64,000 nt of DNA. Source: Amaranthus tricolor. Taxonomy: Eukaryota; Streptophyta; Magnoliopsida; Caryophyllales; Amaranthaceae. The notes beneath the pieces are model-generated. The model had not been told where the DNA came from and made no database searches. It worked only from the letters and a program-made list of their open reading frames with translations. The stretch covers positions 2,404,001 through 2,468,000 of the forward strand of contig NC_080058.1 of NCBI RefSeq assembly GCF_026212465.1, written 5' to 3'. A program made the translations under genes and the position numbers. Shown in pieces: positions 12,261 to 24,700 of the stretch; within the stretch, counting starts at the first letter, position 1; each line of letters begins with the position of its first letter.

Positions 12261-15200
12261 TCAAATGCTGATAAATCTCTTCTCCTTCAAGCTTTCAACG
12301 GTCTCCTTGAGACTGGTTTTGAGAGGAATGTAGTCAATACCCAAACCTCGAGTTTTTGTCTTTGAGACCTCGTATTGTGGCCTGAGAGGATTGTCATCGG
12401 CACATCTGAAGAAATACGGAGAATCAGAGGTTTTTGGTGTTTGTTTAGAAAATTTATCAATAGAGAAACAATTACTTCTTGTTAAGGATGAAAAAGAAAG
12501 GGATGAAATAAAGCGCGTAAAAGATGAAATTCACTTACTTTTCTGGGAGAGTGGCATTAGGGTAAAGCTCTTTTAATGTCTTCACAATCACCGAGTAATG
12601 TGCAACAGTTTCGACCAAACAATACCTTCCACTAGCTGAAGGGACTTCGAGTGCTAGGATATGTGCGGTGGCGACATCTTTAACATTAACCCAACCAAAT
12701 GTCATGTTATAATAGCTTTCGGCTCCTGCATACAAGTAGACATACCAAGAATAGCAATCAGCAAACATGTTATTTAAGATTAGATTGAATAGAATTTCTA
12801 CTTCCGATTTTCAAGATCAAAACCTTGACCCCTAATATTAACATCAGCTACTCTTGTGAGCTACTCTTGTGAGACCGTCTCTTAGAGAGACGACCTCAAA
12901 ATATGAAGCCCAAATCCTAATTTCCTCTTTATGTTGTATTAATTGGCTATTTAACCCATATATGTAATGCGTCTCTCGTAGAGACTGTGTCTCATAACAA
13001 TTTGTGTATTAACATTAAAACGAAGTATTCTTTATACACGGATAAGAAATCATCAATCGATGTTTGTCATTCATAAGCAAAAGTGATGGATGATATGGAA
13101 CAGACATAAGAGAAGTTCATGAAAAGGAAGGCATGTCGCAAAATGCATACCGTTAAACAATTTTGCAATTGCTGCGGCACTAGTGTTGAGTGTTGGCTGT
13201 AGCAATGGCCCAATAACCATGGCTGGATTTATAGTCACCATATCCATACCCTTCTCTGTCACAAATTTCCAGGCAGCTTCCTCGGCCAGAGTTTTAGAGA
13301 GAACATACCACATCTATAAAGACAAGATACATAAATTTGATGAAGATGAACATCAATGTTCAAATAATCAGAAACATACTGTCACGACTCACGAGATGAC
13401 TATTTTTCCTTTGTGATATACAGACTCCTAAATTACACAACCCAAAAGGAAGCAAAGTCAAATTATGTAAAGCCTTGTACAGAGCCTATAATACTTTTTC
13501 TTGACTTCGAATGATTTACTCCTAGTGGCTTATGTCGCTCCTAAGCCACATAGCCTACATTCATGAGAAAAGAATTAGAAGGCAATCAAATCGATCAGCA
13601 AACGGATATGAAGGATTGATCAATATTGAGCATAACATTTATGCTAGGATAAATTTTACCTAAAATAAGCACCAAAGAATATTACGAAGCTCTCACAACT
13701 AACGTTCTCAAGCATTCTTGTCCAAGGTTCACATACACAGATTTTGACCATTAGAGATTATTCCTATCATGAGCACATGGTAAAATATACTATCTCAGTC
13801 CCCTTGGGTTTTGCACCATTTTATTCAAGATAACGTGGGAAAAATCAAAGGGACAGGATTTATAAAAAAAAAATGTATCTATCAACACTGAATGTAGCCT
13901 TAGGTCTCAAGAGTTTGACAATGTCCTCAAATTATCATACCTATTGTATCTCGCTCAATGGAGCTATGATGGCAATGTCCTCAAATGATCAAAGCAAAAG
14001 ACATATGGCATTTGTTTTAATTCCACAACCACATATAATTGCCCCAATGCCGTTAAATTGGCAAACCAATCCTACTAGCATAATTTATTTTTATATTTCA
14101 TTCTCCCAAAACTCACTTGAAACAGAGCAGAAGACAAAGGGTATGATTTGACTACAGATCCAAGCAAACTACGCACCTTTGATTCTCTACAGAAATGGGG
14201 ATCAGAGAACCAACTTTCATCAACCACCACCTCTGGAGTCAGAGGCTTTCCATTGTAAGAAACTGCCGCCATTGAAGATGTCAGAACCACTCTTTTAATC
14301 GATGAGGCTTTTGCACAGGCATTCAGAACATTGACAGTTCCCTTTACAGCAGGATCAAGCAACTCGACCTGATATGGATAAGTGAAGAAACAGATCAGAA
14401 CCAAATCAAACCATATAAACACAATAACACATTCAATAATCATATGAACTCCAGTGTCAGCAGGTTGAGGGTGCTAACATGCAGTGCAAATGAGTAGGCT
14501 TACAAATAACCAGAGTCTAGATCGGTAAAATCCCTAGCCATTAGAATGATACAGAATGAAATTTCACAAGAAAGGCCTACATCCTACCTCTTTGCAATGT
14601 TTAATGAGCAGCATACAATAAATGAAACAAAGAGACAAGTGAATTAAAACTTGAACCTGTGGGTCTTTGACATCATGATAGAAGGGAGAAGCAGTGTGAA
14701 AAACACCTTCGCAACCCTCCACAGCAGCATCAAAAGAGCCCTCCTCCAACAGGTTTGCAGGAAACAAATGAAGGCGCTCCTTGGCTCCGTCAAGTGAACG
14801 CAAGTGCTCTACTTTCTTGGGATCATCTGCAGGAACATATAACGTCTTCATGAACAGATATCCAAGCTTGGTCATACAAAAAAGAACGCTATATCATTCA
14901 AGACTTGAAAGAAAGAGAATATCTCAAACATCAACAACAATGTCAAAGCCTCAATCCCAATATATAGGGTCAGCTACATGAACCAAAAAATCGACGCGAG
15001 AGATCCTCAGTAAGATATATTATACTTCATTCGGCCTAGTCTAACTAATTTCTCAAATATCTGTTCCAACTTGTTTGTAATAATGCAATCTCTGCAGTTA
15101 TCCTCAATAAGACCAAGAGAATTACACAGCCCACTTTCTATTTACTGTAAAGTCCAAATCATTACCCAAATTCTCTGAACTAACCGATCCAGTTCCCACC

Positions 15201-17179
15201 AGCATATCCACTTCTACCAAATCCAAACTCATACAAGGTTGAGTACTACCTAATCATTCATGGACTGTATATAGTACTTGTATTGTTGGCAACTGCAAGT
15301 GTCAACACAAATGTGACAGAAAAGGAACAAAACCATCATTACAATAGCAGCACAATGGCAGACACAATAATCGTAGTATAATATAAGGCAATACAGAGCA
15401 CATGGATTTGTACTGCTTCAGGAATAAATTAACAGATACCACCACATATGCATTCCTTTTCTTGAAAATTTACTCCCATATGACCTATGGAACTCAATGC
15501 TTACATCCATGAACAGACAATGGTTTGCATACACTTCCATTTGCACTTCCTGCACATCAACATCATAAGCCTTCACATACTCGAACACACAAGACTAAGA
15601 AACCATCAGCTCACATTAAATCACAATTTCCTAAAAAGTTATTAGCATGGTTTTACTCTATAGCTCACCAAACAAAAACTAAATTGTAATTTTTTTATAC
15701 ATGTTGTAAAAGGTGTCCTTGGGTTTCCTTCAAGGTGAGGGAAAAAAATAGTGAAACCGAGATAGGAACATTAGGGGAAGAGGAATATTTATAATGAAAA
15801 TATGTTTGGTTCAATTAAAATGATTGAAATGTCTTTCCTTACCAGCTGTGGCTGTTCCAAGACAAGGGTTGACTGCTAGAGGCAATGGATCTAGATTAGA
15901 GAAGGTGGAAGAGCGGTGAAAGAAACCTAGGGATGGCGTAAGGATAAGGAGGGTCTAATGGTCGTTGGAAGGATAACTTTGAGTTAGTTGAGTTCAATTT
16001 ACTTCTTTTAATAACTGGGTTTCAGGTTTGAATAGATTGCCACAATAGTAAAGTTTCAAACCTCTAGTCCTCTCCCTATCAGCCACCCAAATGAACTTAA
16101 ATCACTGCCCTCTAGTCCTCTACCTATCAGCCACCCAAATGAACTTAAATCACTGCCCTAGAATCCAAATGTACTATAGTGTCCAATATATCCCATCAAA
16201 ACATACGATACCAATAGCGAACTCGCATCTATCAACCTAAGGCAGCATCAAAATATGTACCAAAACTTCAAAAGAAGCACAAAAAGTTACACCTGAATAG
16301 TTTACTCACATCTATGATCTCACCACTGCATTAGTAATAGCTAAAACACGTTTTTATTGATCCCTAGGACCAATCTTATGTTCCTCGGATTCTTACTGAA
16401 TTGAAAGACACAATGTGGAAGGCTTTCATGAATCAGCCACAGAATTATCAAAGACTCTCACAACTTTACATTTTCTCTCTTTAATCACCATCTCATAAAT
16501 TCTTATTCAAGTCACTAGTTGCTAATGAAAATGCCCAACTAGGTTCCTAAAGTCTAGACTCTTGTGGACATAGTATCCAAGAACATGGATCAAATTCCGT
16601 TCACATTATTGCCATATGGCTCTCTATACACTAAAAAAGCAATCACAATTTTACAACAATCAACATATTTTTCATCACAAATTACAACATAACATACATA
16701 AGGCTACATTGCCCAAATTGTGGGTAAAAATCTATTCATTTCATAAAATTAAAGGGAACAATATGTATATCTATGTGAATTTTCAGATGTTATTATGTAG
16801 ATGTAAATTATAATCACATTTCAAGAGGCGAACAGAAACCAAAATCGCATTCATTCAACCTAGAAAAACCCAAAAACAGCAAAAGGCAACAATTCCAACC
16901 AACCAACCCACAAGTGAACCAATCCATGAATCGTATCTTAACCTTTTAACAGAAATAACCCATAATTATTCATAAAAACAAGCAAAAAGTAAAAGTATTC
17001 AAAGAGAAATCAAAAACAAAAAGAGAGGGAGAGAAAGAGAAAGGGAAAGAAATTATACTGGGATCACGAACAGTAGCATTAACAGTGTAGCCTCGTTGAA
17101 GGAGAAGTTTAACAAGCCATGAAGCGATGTAGCCAGATGCACCTGTTACGCACACTAATTTTCCAGTTCCACTGCTCAT
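12261..17179 (-). CDS. PAR/CCR-like NAD(P)H-dependent reductase, copy 3
   Basis: Six minus-strand exons: 17059-17179, 14657-14826, 14177-14368, 13151-13313, 12539-12725, 12261-12405. All introns are GT-AG, giving 978 nt and 325 residues, the length of the Arabidopsis CCR-like At5g19440 type. It starts [20 protein letters not shown] (Rossmann motif near residue 12), then [16 protein letters not shown], the catalytic Ser in [11 protein letters not shown], and Tyr-Lys in [15 protein letters not shown]. It ends LKEKRFISI. The family uses NADPH to reduce phenylacetaldehyde- or cinnamoyl-type substrates in the cytosol; MWYVLSK in place of NWYCYGK argues against lignin CCR. Exon sizes 170, 192, 163, 187 and 145 recur in copies 4 and 5. 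Intron 1 (2.2 kb) carries one copy of a LINE-tail-like repeat and a 48-bp tandem duplication. Confidence 0.9.
14937..15005. repeat. Single copy of a LINE-tail-like repeat in intron 1 of copy 3
   Basis: The segment contains AAAGCCTCAATCCCAATATA followed by GGTCAGCTACATGAACC and GAGAGATCCTC. These words match the monomer tandemly repeated in intron 1 of copy 4 (26722-27135). They resemble the conserved 3' tail of plant RTE-type LINEs, which I infer from memory of the motif. Confidence 0.5.
16061..16158. repeat. 48-bp tandem duplication
   Basis: Two near-identical units begin CCTCTAGTCCTCT at 16061 and 16109 and share ATCAGCCACCCAAATGAACT. They lie in intron 1 of copy 3. Confidence 0.85.
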
Positions 17180-17259
17180 TATCGCTCTTGTGTGTTCAAA
17201 TTCAATGTCTATCTATGTCTTCTCTGCTTTGCCTTTTTGTTGTTTCGACTTTCGAGGGG

Positions 17260-17267
17260 TATAAATA
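17260..17267 (-). promoter_or_regulatory. Candidate TATA box of copy 3
   Basis: On the minus strand the site reads TATTTATA, in the context CTCTTATTTATACCCC, 81 nt upstream of the copy-3 ATG. The spacing suits a short 5' UTR. No experimental start site can be seen. Confidence 0.4.
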
Positions 17268-17369
17268 AGAGTGGTTGGTTTGTATTTGGTGGGTCCAACT
17301 TAAAAGTCATTACCAAAATGTCATTGGTGACGTTCATTATGAACAAACTACTCCAAGCATTTAAACATA

Positions 17370-17674
17370 ATTCCTTCGTTTGAAATAGTAGCTACACTAT
17401 ATATCATTCAAGCTTATTATATATATTGCAACTGTATATATTTAAGTTTTAATAATATAGTTAAGTAGAATTAGTATGGGTAATTAGTATGGGTTTTCAT
17501 GGATTTTTAATATAAGGGAGGAAAATTAATATGGGTAATGGAAGGTATAATTGAAAATAGGATAAAGCTACTAAGGGCATAAAAGTCAAAAACTCATACC
17601 AAAAATAGAAATGGGACAATTAAAATGATTTGACCATAAAAGAAAATGAAACACATAAGCTGAATAGAAGGAAG
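17370..17674. mobile_element. Probable Stowaway-type MITE upstream of copy 3
   Basis: The left end ATTCCTTCGTTTGAAATAGT and the right end (complement CTTCCTTCTATTCAGCTTAT) are imperfect inverted repeats flanked by TA. It starts about 190 bp upstream of the copy-3 start codon. Confidence 0.5.
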
Positions 17675-17870
17675 TATTTTTTATTTTTTATTTTTTATTA
17701 TGAATACAAATAGATATTGATGATCAATATTTAAGTAATATATATATACATTTTTTTTGAACGAAAAATGCACAATGCACGAATTTCTAATACTTCTTTT
17801 TTATTACAATTAGTAAAATTTAATACTCTATAATATATATTATAAAAGTGTAATACGTAATATAATAATA

Positions 17871-18231
17871 GAAAAAATATCGAGAATAATTGTACCTATT
17901 GTTCATTTACTGTGAATAATTCTTATTACTAATTATTTTTAAACAATCTAACTTTTGTATGTTTTTTGTTAACAGCACCCCTTTCTACATTTTAACTGGT
18001 TATTTTAGGTACCTACCACCAAAGAGAAGTACGGTTTTACCAACGAAGAAGCATAAGGGGAAGAAGAAGTGAATGTAACGGCTAGTAGTTACCTACATAA
18101 GTCGGTTTAATTGCTGAAAAGAATGCTGCTAGTAAATAATATACAAAGGTTGGATTATTTAGAAATAATCAATAGTACGAAATATTCACAGCAAATAGGC
18201 AATAAGTGAGATTATTTTGAACAATTTTTCC
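17871..18231. mobile_element. MITE with long terminal inverted repeats
   Basis: The left arm (GAAAAAATATCGAGAATAAT, then TACCTATTGTTCATTTACTG) pairs with the right arm ending AACAATTTTTCC over roughly 170 bp, with mismatches, so the element is mostly one hairpin. A related arm is present at 63336-63545. Confidence 0.65.
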
Positions 18232-18267
18232 ATAATATTAAATCAATTTGATAATAGAGAATAATTC

Positions 18268-18275
18268 TATATATA

Positions 18276-18354
<79 letters not shown>
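18268..18354. repeat. (TA)n microsatellite
   Basis: An almost uninterrupted run of about 40 TA units between copies 3 and 4, with one TTT interruption near 18280. Confidence 0.95.
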
Positions 18355-18355
<1 letters not shown>

Positions 18356-18799
18356 CAAAAAATTAAATTAAAAATGTTTTTTTTAAAAACCGTGATATCG
18401 ATTTTGAATGTTGTAATTCAAAAAAAAAAAAAAAAAAATCCATTACTTGATTGAAAAATAGAATTTAAAACTACAACATATAACTAAAATTTAACATATG
18501 ATAGAAAAGCCAACACATAACTTAATTTTACTAAATTTTAATATATAGAAATTGATACTATTATTGGGTATAATGTTTTATGTAACTTTGATAAACACTT
18601 CAGACTAGACAACTGTTATGGTTGACTTTGAAAGTCAACCACTTAAGCACTCCAAATTAAAATAATCCATAGATGAATACAAACATCTAAATTGACACAT
18701 ACACAAATACTAAGTTTACTTCCAACTAAAGATAAACTCTTACTTAAAGACCCTTATTCAATGGAGTACTAGCTAATACCATTGGTCTTCAACACAGAT

Positions 18800-21700
18800 T
18801 CAAAGGTTTATAAACTTCTTCTCCTTCAAACTTTCAACGGTTTCTTTAAGACTTGTTTTAAATGGAATATAATCAATGCCCAAACTCTTAATTTTCTCCT
18901 TGGAGACCTGATATGTCGGCTTCAAAGGACCGTCATCTTCACACCTGAAGATTTTTGGAGTCGAAAAATATGATCAAAAAAAAACGTAGAGCTTATTTTC
19001 AAAGAAAATGATGTTGAAGATGAACACTGCTTACTTTTTAGGGAGCTTGGCATCTGGGTAAAGCTCTTTTAAAGTCTTCACAACCTCGGAATAATGGGCA
19101 ACAGTTTCGACCATACAGTACCTACCATTAGCCGAAGGGATCTCAAATGCCAGGATATGTGCCATGGCAACATCTTTAACATTAACCCACCCTAGAGTAC
19201 TGTTACCATAAGTCTCTGACCCTGCACAGGACGAAACCAGTCAAAATACTGCAAGAAACAGGTATCAATGTACATCTAGGCGATTCTAGATGCTCATAGG
19301 ACACAGATGGATGAAGTAACGAGTACAAAAGATCATTTCATCATAGTATTTCAATGTTTTCGTAACCAAATGCATAACACCCTGGCCCCATCAGACCGCC
19401 AATGATTATCCGTAGAGACTATAGACTGTCCCACAGACTAACACAAGTCTTATTAGCGCACTTTTGCCTCACTCATGCGCATCTGAGAAAACTTCTCAGG
19501 AGGTCACTCATCCTAAGATTGTTCCCCACCAAATACAGTTTAACTGTAGAGTTCTTAGCAAATGGGCTTCCTAGAAAAGAAGATGCCCCTTATTGATATA
19601 ATAGTCGATCAGTCTTTTTTTAAAGCTCAATCTGGGGTATCGCAATTTTAAGAGAGTGTACTACTAGAACGAGAAAGAGTTTTCACCTTATTTTGTATAG
19701 AAATTGCCAGAAAGGAACTCGTACATAGTTTGTAAACTCAAAGATTTCATTACAAGGCAAACTAATGATCTAGGAGGATGTCTTCGGGTGTACATACTAC
19801 TACGTTAAAAAACAAGATTTTGAGAGGAACGCCATAAGATACATCCATTACAAATTCGGTAATCCCTCATTAAAGGAAACGGTCTAACATGTGGATACAA
19901 ACTTATCACTTCTCTAATGGAGTAGTTGTAAAGCTTGGTATGGATTGGAAAAAAAATAAAAACAGTAGCAGATTTTGATGAGGAAGGAAATTCAAAAGAA
20001 TGCATACCATTGAATAATCTCCCTATAACAGCAGCACTTGTGTTGAGTGTTGGTTGTAACAAAGGTCCAATAACCATTGCTGGGTTTATGGTCACCATGT
20101 CAATACCCTTCTCTTTTACGAACTTCCATGCAGCTTCCTCGGCCAAAGTTTTCGAGAGAACATACCACATCTGAATTAAGAGACACATAAGATTCCTAAA
20201 TTTAACAACGATGAACACAAATGTTCGAATAAAACCAACATATTGTTACATTCAGCTCTTTGTCATGTCGTTTCATTAATAGAACTCAAGACATGACAGG
20301 CTGCTGGCAAGGATTAGCTAACAATACAATTCCATTACCGATGCTATTCAGCAGCTCCCACCAAAGCAATTTTGGGGGAGTCGTATGTACGTAAGTTCGT
20401 AACCTTACCCTTGTAATAACAGCGTTTTTTTCCGATTGACCCTTGAAACTTACGATACGCTAGCTAATTTTTTGAAATTTTTCTTTATTGGGCTACTTAA
20501 GGAGTGGAGAAGGTAAAGAGAAAAAAGTTTAACTACTTGTCCAAGCAAATCACGCACCTTTGATTCCCTGCAGAAATTAGGTTCAGAAAACCAGCTTTCA
20601 TCGACCAGCACCTCAGGAGAGCGAGGTTTTCTGTTGAGTGCAACTGCTGCCATTGAAGATGTCAGAACCACTCTTGTTATTGATGGGACTTTTGCACAGG
20701 ACTTAAGAACGTTAAGTGTTCCTTTCACAGCAGGATCAAGCAACTCGGCCTGAAATGAAGTGGGAAAAACAGATTAGGAAGGAAAAGAATCAATATAAGG
20801 AAAAAAAAAAAAAACAGATTATACTCGTCTTGTCGTTCATTTGTGTTTCAAGCACAGAAACATGGAACATGGGACGTAGCCACGTTCCACGACCCTGGAA
20901 CGTCTGCCCAAAGTTTTTTTAAGGTATCGTCCCGGTTTGATAGACCTTTTTTAAAGGTATGCTGGCCTCCAAATTACATATTAATAAAGAAAAAAGGAAG
21001 GAAATCAAGATATAAAACGGCCTAGAAAACTAAAAAGACCCATTTTAAAAAAATAAAATCAAAAAATCCAATTTCTTTCATAGTGTAAAAATGTGGTAAC
21101 GGACACGATCGCAGTAACGAAAAGGTGATGCGGTAATGGGAGTGATGCGGTTATCGTAACTCCTAAATATCGATCAAAACCACAAGATATCCCTTGATAC
21201 GTCCTAAAACGCGATTTTTTTTTACACCTTTACAACGCAAGGGATATCGATTCGTTTATTTGAAAACCTTTACAAGGCGGCAATTGCGATACGATGCAAC
21301 CTTGTATATACACTATGATTTCTTTTTCTTTTGTTACTTGACACATTTTATGCAAAATATATTTTGTAACTGATCATTCCTGAGTCAATCTAGCTTGTCT
21401 TCCTCGTTCTCATTCCTGTTCTCTTCCCCTACCGAATATCATTCCGAGTAATACTCGTTTTTGTTAGAATAATATCTTTTGATTGATAGAATATTTTGTA
21501 TAATCAATATGATTGTGTAGAATATTTGGTAAATATTTAGTTTCCTAAACTATAGATTGTAATAATGTATATAATATCATTCCTTCTAATGAGAATGGCA
21601 ACCATTTAACCAATCTATTATTTCATGGTATCATTTGCCTAGGTTTCTTGCATTCTACTTCTTCCTCCTCCACCACCCTACCAGCCAACCGCCATCCACA

Positions 21701-24700
21701 GTTGCCGTCACCCCTCCTTCTCTCTTTTTGTTTGCACAATGGCCACTCCCACAAAAATTCATCATGCAACTTTGGTTACTAACATTAAAACAAGCGTGTT
21801 AATCCAACTTGATGAAGATGGCTCCAATTTTCATACTTAGGTCACTTTATTTAAACTTCATTGTAGAGCTCATCTTGTGGATTCTCACATTCTTCCCAAT
21901 GACTCCTCTAAAGCATCGGATTCTAAAGATTCCGAATGGCAACGCCTTGATGACGTTCGCACATGGATTTATGGCTCCATTAGTCCATCCCTCCTCCAAT
22001 CCATAGTTCGTCTCGATGATTATGCCTTTGATGCTTGGACTCGTTTGAGAACAATTTTCAAAATAATAAAACCTCTCGGATTCTTCATCTTGAGTCTCAA
22101 TTTAATGACATTTCTCTCTAAAATTTTCCCAATGTGAAATTTTATTGCAACGAACTTGAGACTATTGCTACATCTCTTACTAATCTTGGTACTTCTATCA
22201 CCGATAATCGCTTGGCTCTACAAGTTCTTCATGGCTTGAATTCGGATTATGAAACCTTTCGGTCTTTGGTTCAACATATGAATCCCAGTTTGACTCTTGC
22301 GCCCCCCCTTCCCCCCACCATGGTGGCCACCGTAACCCTCGTCGTGGTGGCCGGAACAGCCGTGGCAGCCACCCTGGCTCCACCAGCAGTCATGGCCAAT
22401 CCTGGCACCTCCCTCATCCCAGGCCCAATCCTTCTTTTGGTTCTCGGCCTGACAGACACTCCCTTTCCTAGCCCATCTTCCTTTGCCCCTTATTTTTCAC
22501 CCTCATGGCCTTACTGGGCTGGTAAAAATTGGGCCCAGCCTGCTGCCCCATTTCCTACTACTACATGGGCTCCTCCTCATTCTCAAAGCAATGCCTCTTC
22601 TTCTGCTGGTCTTCTTGGTCCGCGATCGGCATAAAGTCAATAATGCTATTGTTGTAGGTAATGGTAATATGATTCCAATTCTTGGTCATGGGCAAATTTC
22701 TTTTCCTTCCTCCCAAAAATCCCTTACCCTCAAAAATGTCTTATATGCACTTAAACCTATTAAAAACCTTATTTTTGTTCGTAAATTTACTCATGATAAT
22801 ATGGTTTCCGTTGAATTTGATCCTTTTGGATATTCTGTGAAGGATTTGGCCGCGAGGAGCATCGTTCTGAGATCTAATAGCGCGGGTGATCTTTATCCTT
22901 TCCCGTCTACACATGGAGCTTCTACTTCTTCTTCCACGTCATCGGCTTTTTCTATCTTTTCTACTAGTATTTGGCATTCCCGTTTAGGTCATCCGGGAAA
23001 TGCAATTTTAAATTCCTTGTATTCTTCTCATTTAATTCAATGTAATAAAGATCCTACTTTTGTTTGTCATTCATGTCCTTTAGGGAAACACAATCAATTA
23101 CCTTTTATTAATTCTATGTCTATGAGTTCTAAGCCTTTTGATATTGTTCATAGTGATTTGTGGACATCTCCTGTTTCTAGTCCATCGGGATACAAATATT
23201 ACGTTCTTTTTCTTGATAATTATACTAACTTTTTGTGGACTTTTCCCTTATTTCGCAAATCTCAAGTATATGATGTGTTTGTGAATTTCAATACCTTTGT
23301 TAATACCCAATTTGAGCTCAACATAAAATCTTTCCAATGTGATAACGGGGGTGAATTTGACAATAACATGTTTCATCAATTTTGTACTAGTCGGGGAATT
23401 ACTCTTCGTTTCTATTGTCCTTACACCTCTTCTCAAAATGGCAAATCTGAACGTAAAATCTGCTCCATCAATAACATAATTCGTAGTCTTTTGGGTCATG
23501 CTTCTCTTCCTCCGTCTTTTTGGCCTCACACCTTAAACACAACCACTTATCTCCTTAATATTCTCCCTTCTAAACTCCTTGGCAATCTCACTCCCACTCA
23601 CTTACTTTATCATAAGTCTTCTACCTATACTCATCTACGGGTTTTCGGGTGTTTATGTTTCCCTCTCTTTCAGTCTACTACTATCCACAAACTCCATCCT
23701 TGTTCCGCTCCATGTGTCTTTTTGGGTTACCCGTCTTCCCATAGAGGTTACAAGTGCTATGATCTCTCATCCCGTAAAATCATTATATCTCGACATGTTC
23801 TCTTTGATGAGGCCAATTTTCCTTTTTCTCGCTCTCATTCACCGTCTCCCCAAACCTACCAATTCTTAGATGATCATATTCCTATTCTTTTACTCAAAAC
23901 AGCCCTAACACATTCCCCTACCCAGCCTATGCCCCAAACTGGGCCTGATCCTACACGCGGCCCAACAGCAACCCCCAATTCCTCCCCTGCTCACCTTTAT
24001 TCTCTACTGGGCCTGTTCCTGCTTCCGGCCCAGTTGCACTCCAGCCCACTCCTATCCTCTCCTCCCATTAACCCAACTAGCTCTACTGGGCGCCTGCCTC
24101 ATGCAGCCCAGTACACTACCAGCCCCATTCTCCCTCCTCCTCTTCCAATCCCGACTCTCCATCCTCACCACCCAGCATGGTTACGTGTAGTAAACATGGT
24201 ATTTTCAAACCCAATCCCAAATACTATTCCCAAGCCTTATCCGTTTCTTTTTCATCCTTACCCAAAACTCCTCTCCATGCCCTTCGTGACCCGAACTGGA
24301 AGTTAGCTATGCAAGAGGAATTTGATGCCTTAATTGAGAATCACACATGGATCTTGTACCTCGTCCTCCTAATTCTAATATCATTTGGCCCTTGTGGGTG
24401 TTTCATGTAAAGACCAAGTCCGATGGTTCTTTTGAGCGCTATAAAGCACGTCTTGCTGGTGATGGTAAATCTCAAAGGGAAGGCATTAACTGTAATGAAA
24501 CTTTTAGTCCGGTTGTGAAACCTGCTTCTATTCGCATTGTTTTAAGCATTGCTCTTTTCCGGTCTTGGTCTATTCATCAACTGGATGTTAAGAATGCTTT
24601 TCTTCATGGTCACTTGACTGAGACTGTATACATGCATCAGCCTCTGGGTTTTCGTGATCCTGCTCGTCTTGATCATGTTAGTCTTCTTCGCAAATCTCTT

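Noticed and set aside
13183..13416. Plus-strand open frame opposite exon 4 of copy 3 (similar ones oppose exon 4 of copies 4, 5 and 6)
   Set aside because: It mirrors the conserved antisense of a real exon; no independent motif or splice support.
22198..22459. Arg/Gly-rich minus-strand frames in the Copia gag region
   Set aside because: Antisense of the Pro/Ala-rich end of gag.
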